Below are positions 48,453 to 56,812 of a DNA stretch of 64,000 nt, piece by piece. Location of the stretch: assembly GCA_034435035.1 (NCBI GenBank), contig DAOTXW010000009.1, positions 1 through 64,000 of the forward strand, in the 5' to 3' direction. The DNA is from JAHEME01 sp034435035 (GTDB lineage: Bacteria > Chloroflexota > Anaerolineae > Aggregatilineales > UBA3940). Numbering within the stretch: position 1 is the first letter of the stretch; the number at the start of each line of letters is the position of its first letter. The notes beneath the pieces are model-generated. The model did no database searches and was not told where the DNA came from. It saw only the letters and a list, made by a program, of their open reading frames with translations. A program made the translations under genes and the position numbers.

Positions 48453-50822
48453 TCATCGCGAGGTTCGAATCCAGAGTCGGGTGCCATCCGTTCTAAGCCT
48501 GATGGTGCCCGACTCGTCGATTCGATAGACGCGAGTGCCGGTCGGGGCCAATTCAGCCAGCGCTGACTCGTCATACGAAGAACTGTCAGAGTGGAAGCCG
48601 GGAGCCGCCACGAGGAACTGCGGATGAACGGCTGTCAATAGGGCGGCGCTGGCGGCGTCTGGCTGCTGCCCCGGCGGCATCACGAGCACGGTAGCCGGAA
48701 GGTCCGGGTATCTGGCTAACAGAGCTATCTGCTGTTCGGGAGATATCGCGCCTGGCAGCAGCACGCTCACAGCGCCATGGGTAATCTTCAGGACGATCCC
48801 GCCGTCTGTCGCATCTGTTCTCAGGCCGGCGGATGGAGCGTCGATGATTTCGATGATTGTGCCATCGTCAATGTTGATCTGAGTGCCGGCAGCGACTTCA
48901 AGCTTCCGTGCTTCCTGTTCCTGAAGATCGCGTTCAATCGCTGCCCATATCAGCCCTTCACCTGGCGGGCCGTCAGCTATCATCACATCGACGCGATAGT
49001 GTTCAAACACCTCGGGCAGGCCGGAAATATGGGCGCTGCTGTTCCGGGGCAAAATGACTATGTCCAGGCTGCGGCTCCAGAATGGCAGCGCGTCACCCAG
49101 CTCAGCTGCCAGCTGGCGGCCGCTGCCTCCGGCATCTATCAGAATGTGGCGACCGCTGGGTGTGATGACCAGGGTCGATTGCCCATCGCCCACATCCATA
49201 AAGAGGACGTGGAGATAGCCATCCGGCATGGAATATGCCGCGGCAGTCAACAGGGCGGTGGCAAGAATCCCGGCTATTGTCAGGGCTTTGACCGGATAAG
49301 CGTGCCCTACCGTCTGTACCAGGTCTCTGCGCTTGGCCGCGGGCTGCATGGCAAACCACGTACAGCTTAGCAACGCCGCATAGGTTCCCCCGATCGTGAC
49401 AGGAGAAAGCGATGGGATTGTTGTCGCAGAAAAGGGGAGGTTAGCAGCCACACGAACGATCGCCAGGGTGTAACTGAGAAACAGCCAGCTTGCCCAGGCC
49501 AATGCTTGCCCGACTGGTTCTATAAGAGCGGAAAGGCCGACTCCCAGTCCTCCCAGTACCATCAGCATGGGCTGGACAGGGACGATCAGGAAGTTGACCG
49601 GCAGCGACAACAATGACAGCTGCTGGAAGTGATAGGCCATGATGGGAGCAGTCATCACCTGGGCAGCCATGGTGACGATCAGGCCGTCAGTCAGAGCGCC
49701 CAGCACCTGCTGCGCCGGGTCGCTGATGGCGAGGTGAGACAGAACACGATCCAGCCCATGCCGGAGTGGTTCGACGTACAGGATCAGCCCGAGCGTCGCG
49801 GCAAAACTCAGCTGGAAGCCAACATCACCGAGGATCTTCGGATTGATGGCTGTGAGGATCAGAGCAGCGAATGCCAGTGAGGCTAGCCCATAGGTCTGCC
49901 GCCCGGCAAGAGCAGCCACCAGGCCCAGGGTGGCCATGATCGCCGCTCGCATAACGCCGGGATCGCCCCCGACAAAAATCCCGTATCCAAGCACCCCTGC
50001 TATCGTGATCAGAGTCGACCAGGTGAGGCTCAGGAAGCGGCGGGTAACGCTGAGCAACAGCCCGGCCAGGATTGCCATATTGCTGCCCGAGATAGCAATA
50101 ATGTGGGATGCACCTACCCGGTTGAACTGCTCACGCACCTCCGGGCTGATGCCGGTTTCGATGCCCAGCAGGATCCCTGCCAGCAGCGAGGCTTGAGGAT
50201 CTGGAAGCATCTCCTGTATACGTTGATGGGCGCTGCCGCGAACGCCAAGCAGAGCAGCCCGTACAGGGCTGCCTCGCCCGGATCCGATCGTGTCCACTCC
50301 GGCATAGCGCATCTGGCTGTAGATTCCCTGGCGCGCTAGATAGTCGCGATACGAGAAAGTGTCGGAATCGAGCGGGGTGGTCAGGTAACCGGTGGCACGG
50401 ATCTCCTGACCATACCGAAAATCGGGGCCGCGTGCTGTCTGGAGCAGAAATATGCCCTGAACAGGATGACGCACCTGACCTTCCAGGGTTATGGTATCCG
50501 CTGCTACTCTCAGCAGGGTGTAAGCGTCGCGCTCGTCCGGGGCGTCAATGATCCAACCCTCAATCACCACCTGGCCCTGACCGTTGTAGTGGGCAAGATC
50601 CTGTTCCGTGAAGTGGGGTTGAGCCACGCTCATTCGCAAACCGCCCAGCGCCGCCAGCAGCAGGCAACTGACCCCCAGTCTGGCTGCTGGCTGCCGCCAG
50701 AAGGCAATCAGCGCTGCGAGCAGGATTACAGCGCCTGCAATCCAGGTGCTCCGGGGCGCTCCCAGACTCTGCGAGGCGGCGATCCCCACCAGCCAGGCTG
50801 TCGCGAGATAGACCAGTGTCAT
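48453..50822 (-). CDS. comEC: ComEC/Rec2-family DNA uptake channel protein with degraded beta-lactamase-like domain
   Basis: 789 residues. An N-terminal OB-like DUF4131 part (to about 200), the Competence membrane domain (about 220-500; ASHIIAISGSNMAIL, GGDPGVMRAAIMATLG, NPKILGDVGFQLSFAATLGL) and a C-terminal metallo-beta-lactamase-like domain from about 540 (MDVGDGQSTLVITPSGRHILIDAGG). The metal motif, normally HPHADHxGG, reads PRNSSAHISG (about 589-598), so most zinc ligands are gone. ComEC imports single-stranded DNA in natural transformation; the membrane part is intact, but the putative nuclease part cannot bind metal in the usual way. Confidence 0.9.
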   Translation of the reverse strand: MTLVYLATAWLVGIAASQSLGAPRSTWIAGAVILLAALIAFWRQPAARLGVSCLLLAALGGLRMSVAQPHFTEQDLAHYNGQGQVVIEGWIIDAPDERDAYTLLRVAADTITLEGQVRHPVQGIFLLQTARGPDFRYGQEIRATGYLTTPLDSDTFSYRDYLARQGIYSQMRYAGVDTIGSGRGSPVRAALLGVRGSAHQRIQEMLPDPQASLLAGILLGIETGISPEVREQFNRVGASHIIAISGSNMAILAGLLLSVTRRFLSLTWSTLITIAGVLGYGIFVGGDPGVMRAAIMATLGLVAALAGRQTYGLASLAFAALILTAINPKILGDVGFQLSFAATLGLILYVEPLRHGLDRVLSHLAISDPAQQVLGALTDGLIVTMAAQVMTAPIMAYHFQQLSLLSLPVNFLIVPVQPMLMVLGGLGVGLSALIEPVGQALAWASWLFLSYTLAIVRVAANLPFSATTIPSLSPVTIGGTYAALLSCTWFAMQPAAKRRDLVQTVGHAYPVKALTIAGILATALLTAAAYSMPDGYLHVLFMDVGDGQSTLVITPSGRHILIDAGGSGRQLAAELGDALPFWSRSLDIVILPRNSSAHISGLPEVFEHYRVDVMIADGPPGEGLIWAAIERDLQEQEARKLEVAAGTQINIDDGTIIEIIDAPSAGLRTDATDGGIVLKITHGAVSVLLPGAISPEQQIALLARYPDLPATVLVMPPGQQPDAASAALLTAVHPQFLVAAPGFHSDSSSYDESALAELAPTGTRVYRIDESGTIRLRTDGTRLWIRTSR

Positions 50823-50876
50823 GCCATGCTGCGACGATTACCGTGTGATCGATGCAAACAGTGTATGCTGCCTGTG

Positions 50877-50930
50877 CCCCGGCGCCAAACAGGCACAGTG
50901 CTATATAATGCGCTGTGTGTATAACTCAAC
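50877..50930. promoter_or_regulatory. Divergent promoter region for comEC and the histidine kinase
   Basis: On the plus strand TATAAT (50904-50909) lies 33 bases before the kinase ATG, without a clear -35. On the minus strand TTGAGT and TATATA are spaced by 16 bases and overlap the same AT-rich core, pointing to comEC. Shared control of the two genes is possible. Confidence 0.4.
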
Positions 50931-50942
50931 AGAGGGAACGCG

Positions 50943-52388
50943 ATGACCCTTTCTCCGTTGCTGGTGCTTGGCATTGTGGCCAATATGACCAGCATCACGG
51001 TTGGTCTGGCCTTGCTGATGCTGGTGCTCTGGCAGAGTCATCGTCAACAGACCAATCTGCTGTTCTGCTTGTTCTTGCTGGCAATGATTGCAGGGGCCGT
51101 CACCGGGCTGGTTTTCCGGCTGAGCCCGGTCTTTGGCTATGATCCAACATACTGGCTGTACGGGCTGGGGCTTGCCCTGGGTGCTTACGGGCCGCTCCTG
51201 TTCATTTTTACGGGCGAGTTTACTGCCAAAGGAACTCGGCCTGTGCGTATCCTGTACATTGTGGGGATTGTGCTCTGGCTGGTCACATTCTGGCTCATGT
51301 GGCAGGGCAGAGTGATTACCAATGTGAATCCCACACTGACAGGGCGTACTCTCTTCGATCTAACCCCGTTGGGGTATACGCTGGTTGCGATTTTGATCGC
51401 CTATGAAGGGCTGGCCCTGGCCAATTTGGTGATCCATCCAACCGATCGGAGCCGCGCTCTGATCCCTGCTGTCCTGGTGCTTCTGGCCGCCGCAGTAGGG
51501 GATCTGTGGCCCCTGATTGCGCATCTGCCTGTCAACAGCGTCATGACGGCTATTTCCTCTATTATCATGGGGCGAGCGATCCTGAAGTTCCAGCTCTTCG
51601 ATCCGGTAGCACGCCTGAATCGCGAGCTGGCGGACGCTAACCAGCAGATGGCAATCACCAGCCGCCTGAAGTCTGAGTTTCTGGCGAATATGAGCCATGA
51701 GCTGCGCACCCCCCTTAATTCGATTATCGGGTACACAGAACTGGTGCTGGATGGGCTTTACGGTCCGCTCACCGATAAGCAGCAGGATCGCCTTGAGAAG
51801 GTGCACCGAAACGGGCGCAGTCTGCTGGCACTCATTAATGACATTCTGGATCTGTCCAAAATCGAAGCGGGCCGACTTGAGCTTGATCGGGTCCCTTTGA
51901 ATGTCCATTCGCTGATTGACAGTGTGATGGCGACAGTCCAGCCACAGGCTGAGGAGAAAGGGCTGGAGATCAAGCGGGTGCTACCCCACTATCTGCCTTC
52001 CATAGTGGCCGACGAGAATCGCTTCCAGCAAATCCTGCTGAACCTGCTAAGCAACGCGGTGAAATTCACCAGCCACGGTGAGATCGTCATCGCAGCCGGT
52101 ACCAGCCGCGATGAGCAAAAGCTGGAGATTCAAATTACTGACACCGGTATAGGGATCGCCCCCGAATCCTTCGAGCTGATTTTCGATGAGTTTCGTCAGG
52201 TGGATAGTACCAGCACCCGGGAATATGGTGGGACGGGGTTGGGCCTGGCTATATCGCGGCGGCTGGCGCGCCTGCATGGCGGCGATATCCTTGTTGAGAG
52301 CGCTGTGGGGAAAGGCTCCACCTTCACCGTCGTGCTGCCTCTGAAAGATGCTCAGGCTGCCCCGGTCAGCGATCCCTCTTCCACCTAA
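50943..52388 (+). CDS. Membrane sensor histidine kinase with 7TM-type N-terminal region
   Basis: 481 residues. The N-terminal 215 residues form about seven hydrophobic helices, as in 7TM histidine kinases. A short coiled-coil linker (LNRELADANQQMA) leads to the HisKA domain with phospho-accepting H252 in FLANMSHELRTPLNS, then the ATPase domain with N-box LNLLSNAVKF, DTGIGI and GGTGLGLAISRRLA. No response regulator is adjacent, so it is an orphan. GAGGGA lies just before the ATG. Its stop shares bases with the converging deaminase stop (52385-52388). The signal is unknown. Confidence 0.9.
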   Translation: MTLSPLLVLGIVANMTSITVGLALLMLVLWQSHRQQTNLLFCLFLLAMIAGAVTGLVFRLSPVFGYDPTYWLYGLGLALGAYGPLLFIFTGEFTAKGTRPVRILYIVGIVLWLVTFWLMWQGRVITNVNPTLTGRTLFDLTPLGYTLVAILIAYEGLALANLVIHPTDRSRALIPAVLVLLAAAVGDLWPLIAHLPVNSVMTAISSIIMGRAILKFQLFDPVARLNRELADANQQMAITSRLKSEFLANMSHELRTPLNSIIGYTELVLDGLYGPLTDKQQDRLEKVHRNGRSLLALINDILDLSKIEAGRLELDRVPLNVHSLIDSVMATVQPQAEEKGLEIKRVLPHYLPSIVADENRFQQILLNLLSNAVKFTSHGEIVIAAGTSRDEQKLEIQITDTGIGIAPESFELIFDEFRQVDSTSTREYGGTGLGLAISRRLARLHGGDILVESAVGKGSTFTVVLPLKDAQAAPVSDPSST

Positions 52389-53737
52389 CGGCTTATGAGG
52401 TCAACCGCCAGCCGGTTGTGCTGCTCGATGACTGGCCCGATGTCTACCGTCGTGAGCCGACCCTCTTCGACCACAACCCGGCCGTCGATCATGGACCAGT
52501 CCACCCGGACCGGTGAGCAGAAAAGCGCGGCAGCGACGGGATCATGCAGCCCTCCGGCGTACTCCAGTCTGTTGAGCCGGACTGCGATCAGGTCGGCGGC
52601 CTTGCCCGGCGCAAGCGAGCCAATATCGTCCCGCTGAAGCACACTGGCCCCTCCAATAGTCGCCAGTTCCAAAGCCTGACGGGCTGACAGTCTGGCCGGG
52701 TCGCCAGTGACCCGCTGCAGCAGCATTGCCTGTCTTGCCTCCCCCAGCAGGTGGCTGCCATCATTGCTGGCCGAGCCGTCGACACCCAACCCGACCCTGG
52801 CATTGCTGTCAAGCAGCGCCCGTATGGGGGCAATGCCGCTGGCAAGCCGCATGTTGCTGCTCGGGCAGTGAGCCACACCGGTGCCCGTGCGGCCAAAGAG
52901 CTCGATTTCCTGCGCATTCATGTGAACACAATGAGCATGCCACACATGGCGTCCAATCCAGCCCAGGTTTTCCATGTAGGCGACCGGACGCCTGCCAAAC
53001 TTCTGAAGGCAGAAGGCCTCCTCATCCAGTGTTTCAGCCAGATGGGTGTGTAGAGTGACCCCATAGTGGGCTGCCATGCTGGCGCTCTCGCGCATCAGGT
53101 CGGGCGTCACTGAGAATGGAGAGCAAGGGGCCAGCACTATTCTGAGCATGCTGTAGGGTTCCGGGTCGTGATAAGTCTCAATGACCCGCTGGCAGTCGCG
53201 GAGGATCGCTGGCTCCTCCTCAACTACGCGATCCGGCGGTAGGCCGCCTTTGCTTTCTCCCAGGCTCATGGATCCGCGTGCGGCGTGAAAGCGCAGGCCA
53301 ATCTGCCGGGCAGCGCGGATTTCGTCATCCAACCGGCAGTCGTTCGGGAACAGATACAGGTGATCGCTCGAGGTGGTGCATCCCGAAAGCATCAGCTCTG
53401 CCATCGCGATCAGACTGGAGACATAGATGGCCTCACCGGTCAGGTTGGCCCAGATCGGATAGAGTGTTTTGAGCCAGTTGAACAGATTAGCGTCCTGGGC
53501 TGCTGGCACAGCGCGTGTCAGGGTCTGGTACATGTGGTGATGCGTGTTCACAAAACCGGGCATCACCATGTATCCACTCAGATCGATAATCCGGTCGGCT
53601 TCCGTGGGCAGGGTGCTGGTGGGGCCTACCTGCTCGATAACCCGATCGCGAATCAAAATGGCACCATCCGGGATTTCGCGGCGCTGTGTGTCCATAGTAA
53701 CCAGCATCGCGATATGGCGGATCAGGGTGGTAGTCAT
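52385..53737 (-). CDS. 8-oxoguanine deaminase-type amidohydrolase
   Basis: 450 residues. Metal ligands in NTHHHMYQTLTR, THLAETLDEE, HAHCVHM and the Asp of GVDGSASNDGSH; the segment GSASNDGSHLLGEARQAMLLQRV is characteristic of 8-oxoguanine deaminases, which make urate and ammonia from 8-oxoguanine. Related members act on hydroxyatrazine or other N-heterocycles, so the substrate is probable rather than certain. GGAG lies 8 bases before the ATG. Urate as product links it to the selenium-linked purine genes, though it is about 14 kb beyond them and on the other strand. Confidence 0.85.
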   Translation of the reverse strand: MTTTLIRHIAMLVTMDTQRREIPDGAILIRDRVIEQVGPTSTLPTEADRIIDLSGYMVMPGFVNTHHHMYQTLTRAVPAAQDANLFNWLKTLYPIWANLTGEAIYVSSLIAMAELMLSGCTTSSDHLYLFPNDCRLDDEIRAARQIGLRFHAARGSMSLGESKGGLPPDRVVEEEPAILRDCQRVIETYHDPEPYSMLRIVLAPCSPFSVTPDLMRESASMAAHYGVTLHTHLAETLDEEAFCLQKFGRRPVAYMENLGWIGRHVWHAHCVHMNAQEIELFGRTGTGVAHCPSSNMRLASGIAPIRALLDSNARVGLGVDGSASNDGSHLLGEARQAMLLQRVTGDPARLSARQALELATIGGASVLQRDDIGSLAPGKAADLIAVRLNRLEYAGGLHDPVAAALFCSPVRVDWSMIDGRVVVEEGRLTTVDIGPVIEQHNRLAVDLISR

Positions 53738-53754
53738 AGAGGCTCCAAGAAAAG

Positions 53755-53784
53755 GTGCCAGCCGCCACCACTGCCGGCTGGCAC
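53755..53784 (-). terminator. Terminator after folD
   Basis: A perfect 10-bp inverted repeat, GTGCCAGCCG / CGGCTGGCAC, with a 10-base loop, followed on the minus strand by CTTTTCTT. It lies 25 bases after the folD stop and directly before the deaminase ribosome site, so it ends folD mRNA or attenuates read-through into the deaminase gene. Confidence 0.75.
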
Positions 53785-53808
53785 ACTGATTTGACAGGCA
53801 AAGTGCCC

Positions 53809-54717
53809 TCAGGCTACGACCTGTTTCTCGATAGCCAGCTGCGCACCGTGCAAGGTGTTCTTGAGCAGCATGGCGATGGTCATCGGGCCTACACCTCCTG
53901 GCACCGGTGTGATGGCTGCCACGCGCTCCTTGGCACGCTCGAACTCAAAGTCGCCCTTCCAGACATAGCCCTTTGGATTCCCGGGATCGTCTACCTTCAC
54001 CGTTGCTACGTCAATGCAGACGGCCCCCTCTTTGAACCAGTCGCCCTTGATCATCTCGGCGCGCCCCATAGCTCCAATGACAATATCGGCGTTCTTCACT
54101 ATTGCCGGGATATCGCGGGTGCGGCTGTGAACAACCGTGACGGTCGCATTAGCCTTGACCAGCAGGAGCGACATGGGCATCCCTACAATGTTGCTGCGCC
54201 CCAGCACAGCTGCATTGGAGCCGGCGATCTTGAATCCAGGTACCAGTTTCTCTGCTTCCTGCAAAAGCACCATGCAGCCATACGGTGTAGCAGGGACAAA
54301 TTCTGGCTCACGGCCTTTCATGGCCAAGCGCCCGATGTTGATCGGGTGAAAACCATCAACATCCTTGTCCAGGCTCAACGATTGGAGTACAAGCTGTTCA
54401 TCAAGGTGATCGGGCAGCGGCAGCTGGACCAGGATTCCGTGTACTTTGGGATCAGCATTAAGCTGAGCGATCAGGCTTTCCAACTCCTGCTGGCTGATGC
54501 TGGCGGGCAACTCATGGCCAAACGATTCAATGCCTACCTCCGCACAGCGATTGCGTTTCATCTTAACATACATTTGCGAGGCCGGATTCTCGCCAACCAG
54601 AACAGCTGCCAGGCCCGGCGTCACTCCATGCTGTTGCTTCATGGCTTTGACGGAGTCGGCTACTTCCTGCTGGATCCTTGCCGCCACCGCTTTGCCGTCC
54701 AGGATTATCGCGCTCAC
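53809..54717 (-). CDS. folD: Bifunctional methylenetetrahydrofolate dehydrogenase/cyclohydrolase
   Basis: 302 residues. FolD interconverts methylene-, methenyl- and formyl-tetrahydrofolate, feeding purine synthesis. Motifs: YVKMKRNRCAEVGI with the catalytic Lys, VQLPLPDHLD, DVDGFHPINIGRL, LGRSNIVGMPMSLLL and PVPGGVGPMTIAMLL. GTG 54717 is preferred: GGAGG (54724-54728) is 6 bases ahead and the protein begins SAIILDGKAVAA as usual. The ATG at 54723 directly abuts the GGAGG and is less likely, and GTG 54738 lacks a ribosome site. Confidence 0.94.
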   Translation of the reverse strand: MSAIILDGKAVAARIQQEVADSVKAMKQQHGVTPGLAAVLVGENPASQMYVKMKRNRCAEVGIESFGHELPASISQQELESLIAQLNADPKVHGILVQLPLPDHLDEQLVLQSLSLDKDVDGFHPINIGRLAMKGREPEFVPATPYGCMVLLQEAEKLVPGFKIAGSNAAVLGRSNIVGMPMSLLLVKANATVTVVHSRTRDIPAIVKNADIVIGAMGRAEMIKGDWFKEGAVCIDVATVKVDDPGNPKGYVWKGDFEFERAKERVAAITPVPGGVGPMTIAMLLKNTLHGAQLAIEKQVVA

Positions 54718-54879
54718 AGGCATCCTCCGTGGTGTCACAGGTAAGTCCCATCAGACAGCATAGCATGAGCATCGGAGTAGTTCCAGTGTGTTTTATTACC
54801 CTCATTGGGATAACGATGCTCTTGCCGGACTGGCATAGATCGGGAAAGATCGCTGGCATACAGGGCGTGAGGAGTTGTT

Positions 54880-56016
54880 ATGAAGACACAGACGACACCA
54901 CTGTCAAGGCAGCGTTGGTTATTCACGACCGTCAGCGGGCTGGCGCTGGCTGCCTGCATGCGCACCGGGGATGTTGTCCGGCCCGCAAGCGCTGATGAGT
55001 CGCCGGGTGCGCATCAGGCGGCGGAGGTGGTACGCGCACCCATTCCTGCTGAAATGGCTGAGCAGAAGCCAGTGCCGGTACTTGCCGGTGTCCGGGCGCG
55101 AGGACGGCTGCGCTGCGGTGTTCATCCTGATTGGCCAGGCTTCAGCACATCCGGTACGGAGCCAAATAGGCGCGATGGCTTTAATATCGACCTTTGCCGT
55201 GCACTGGCCGCGGCTGTATTGGGGGATGCGCAGGCAATTGAGCTTGTGGCTGTAGAGCCGGCTGACAGCCTGCCAACCCTGCTGAGAGGTGAGATTGATG
55301 TCCTGTTCTACCCGAACGCGTGGACGCTGACCCGAGACGCCGGGCTGGGGCTGGAGCTGCCTGCCATCATGTACTTTGAGCGCCTGGCGTATCTGGTCAG
55401 GGATGATCAGGCAGGTGACTGGGATACATCCGGCATGATCCGCACCTGTGTGCGTGCGGGATTCCTATCGGAGCAGGCTGTCGCGGCGGATCTCACCGCA
55501 CGCGGCGTGGGCTTTGAACTGCTTGCGCTGCCCACTGAGAGGGATGTGCGAGCCGGCTTGCAGTCGGGAGATTGCAGCGTGGCGGCCGGCTCTGAGACGC
55601 TGCTAGCAGGCTGGCAGGCAGCCGAACCCGGCATCTATGAGCGGGTACTGACAGAGAGCAGGCTGGAGCCTCAGGGCCCTGTAGTGGCAGCAGGTGACGA
55701 GGAGTGGCGTGATGTTGTCGCCTGGACGATGTACGCGCTGATTGAGGCGGAGGCGCTTGGGATTAACCAGGCGAACGTGATGGAGTTTGCGGCCAGCCAG
55801 GATCCGGAAGTACAGCGGCTGCTGGGGACAGGTGACGATGATCTGGGGGCGCGCCTGGGGCTTAGCAGCGACTATGCATTTCAGGAGATCCAGCAGGTTG
55901 GTTCGTATGAAGACATCTACATACGCCACCTGATCCCGCTTGGCATCCAGCGGCAGGCTTCTCCCAATCGCACCTGGGTGGATGGCGGACTGCTGTTCTC
56001 CCCACTATTTCGTTGA
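54880..56016 (+). CDS. Family 3 solute-binding lipoprotein (amino acid ABC type), orphan
   Basis: 378 residues. Signal peptide with lipobox LAAC (C26). The mature domain starts VRARGRLRCGVHPDWPGFS and continues GFNIDLCRALAAAVLGD, then LLRGEIDVLFYPNAWTLTRD, the usual pattern of polar amino acid binding proteins. No permease or ATPase gene is adjacent, and the strands on both sides run the other way. It may serve a distant transporter or a sensor. The ATG follows GTGAGGAG closely. Confidence 0.85.
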   Translation: MKTQTTPLSRQRWLFTTVSGLALAACMRTGDVVRPASADESPGAHQAAEVVRAPIPAEMAEQKPVPVLAGVRARGRLRCGVHPDWPGFSTSGTEPNRRDGFNIDLCRALAAAVLGDAQAIELVAVEPADSLPTLLRGEIDVLFYPNAWTLTRDAGLGLELPAIMYFERLAYLVRDDQAGDWDTSGMIRTCVRAGFLSEQAVAADLTARGVGFELLALPTERDVRAGLQSGDCSVAAGSETLLAGWQAAEPGIYERVLTESRLEPQGPVVAAGDEEWRDVVAWTMYALIEAEALGINQANVMEFAASQDPEVQRLLGTGDDDLGARLGLSSDYAFQEIQQVGSYEDIYIRHLIPLGIQRQASPNRTWVDGGLLFSPLFR

Positions 56017-56017
56017 A

Positions 56018-56060
56018 AAAGGTGCCCGGGAGTTGGAGATAGTTCCCGGGTAACGCCTTT
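56018..56060. terminator. Bidirectional terminator-like hairpin
   Basis: AAAGG (56018-56022) and CCCGGGA (56025-56031) pair with TCCCGGG (56044-56050) and CCTTT (56056-56060), with small internal bulges. It lies right after the lipoprotein stop, between convergent genes. Confidence 0.55.
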
Positions 56061-56080
56061 GGCGATGCCAGGGCAGGATT

Positions 56081-56482
56081 CTAGGCTTCAGTCAGCACCA
56101 CAGGGCGGAACTTGTACCCGTATACAATCATCCCTGCCCGGCCATCGGTGCGGAGCTTGCGCGTGACCATCTCGACTCGCATGCCAACAACGGGCTCGTC
56201 CTCAAGGTCTGTGAGCTGTGCAGTCAGCATGGGGCCTTCATCCAGCTTAATCAGGGCAACGTAATAAGGCGCCTGATCCTCGAAGCCGCTGGGAGCATCC
56301 AGCACTTCGGTAAAGCTGTACAGGGTTCCTTTGCCTGAAAAAGCAAACAGTTCCTGAGCGGGTCTGGCGCAGTCCGGGCATACATCGCGCGGGGGGAAGA
56401 TGCTCGCCCCACAGTGGCGACATACTTCTCCTGTCAAACGGTAGCGCTGGGGAGCCAGGCGCCAGTGCTGCGGGATTTCCAT
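56081..56482 (-). CDS. DUF35 zinc-ribbon/OB-fold protein
   Basis: 133 residues. The N-terminal rubredoxin-like zinc ribbon has C-x2-C pairs in EVCRHCGAS and DVCPDCARP; the OB-fold follows (GKGTLYSFTEVLDAPSGF, YYVALIKLDEG). In archaea such proteins hold acetoacetyl-CoA thiolase and HMG-CoA synthase together and channel the intermediate. Here it is the last gene of an operon with HMG-CoA reductase and synthase, which supports that scaffold role. A thiolase gene is not in the window. Confidence 0.85.
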   Translation of the reverse strand: MEIPQHWRLAPQRYRLTGEVCRHCGASIFPPRDVCPDCARPAQELFAFSGKGTLYSFTEVLDAPSGFEDQAPYYVALIKLDEGPMLTAQLTDLEDEPVVGMRVEMVTRKLRTDGRAGMIVYGYKFRPVVLTEA

Positions 56483-56508
56483 AGGATCCGTTCTGTGAAG
56501 GAGAAAGC

Positions 56509-56712
56509 CTACCGCTGAGCGATAAAGACTGTTTCGAGCTCTTCATAGCGCACAGGGTGCACGGTCTGGCGCTGTGAAACCTCAACAGGAGGCTGGCACT
56601 CATCACAGACTGGCCGCGGGCCAAAGAACCGCTTCCCACAGCCTGTGCAGGTGGAGCCCTTCAAGGTATATCGCTGCTCATTCAGACGCCAGTGACGTGA
56701 GACTTCCATCAA
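56509..56712 (-). CDS. Short zinc-ribbon protein, paralogue of the DUF35 ribbon without OB-fold
   Basis: 67 residues. VSRHWRLNEQRYTLKGSTCTGCGKRFF and PVCDECQPP closely match the start of the next protein (PQHWRLAPQRYRLTGEVCRHCG), so the two are tandem paralogues. The chain ends after the ribbon plus about 25 residues with no OB-fold. It may be a truncated copy or a stand-alone ribbon working in the same complex. It starts at ATG 56712 or the adjacent ATG 56709. Confidence 0.72.
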   Translation of the reverse strand: MMEVSRHWRLNEQRYTLKGSTCTGCGKRFFGPRPVCDECQPPVEVSQRQTVHPVRYEELETVFIAQR

Positions 56713-56812
56713 CCTGCCCCTTATACTTTTGAAGAATGAACTACGGTTATTATGCCCTGCCCGACCTCTCAGAAGCTGTTACGGGACTGCCAAAAGCTCT
56801 CAACAGACGCGT

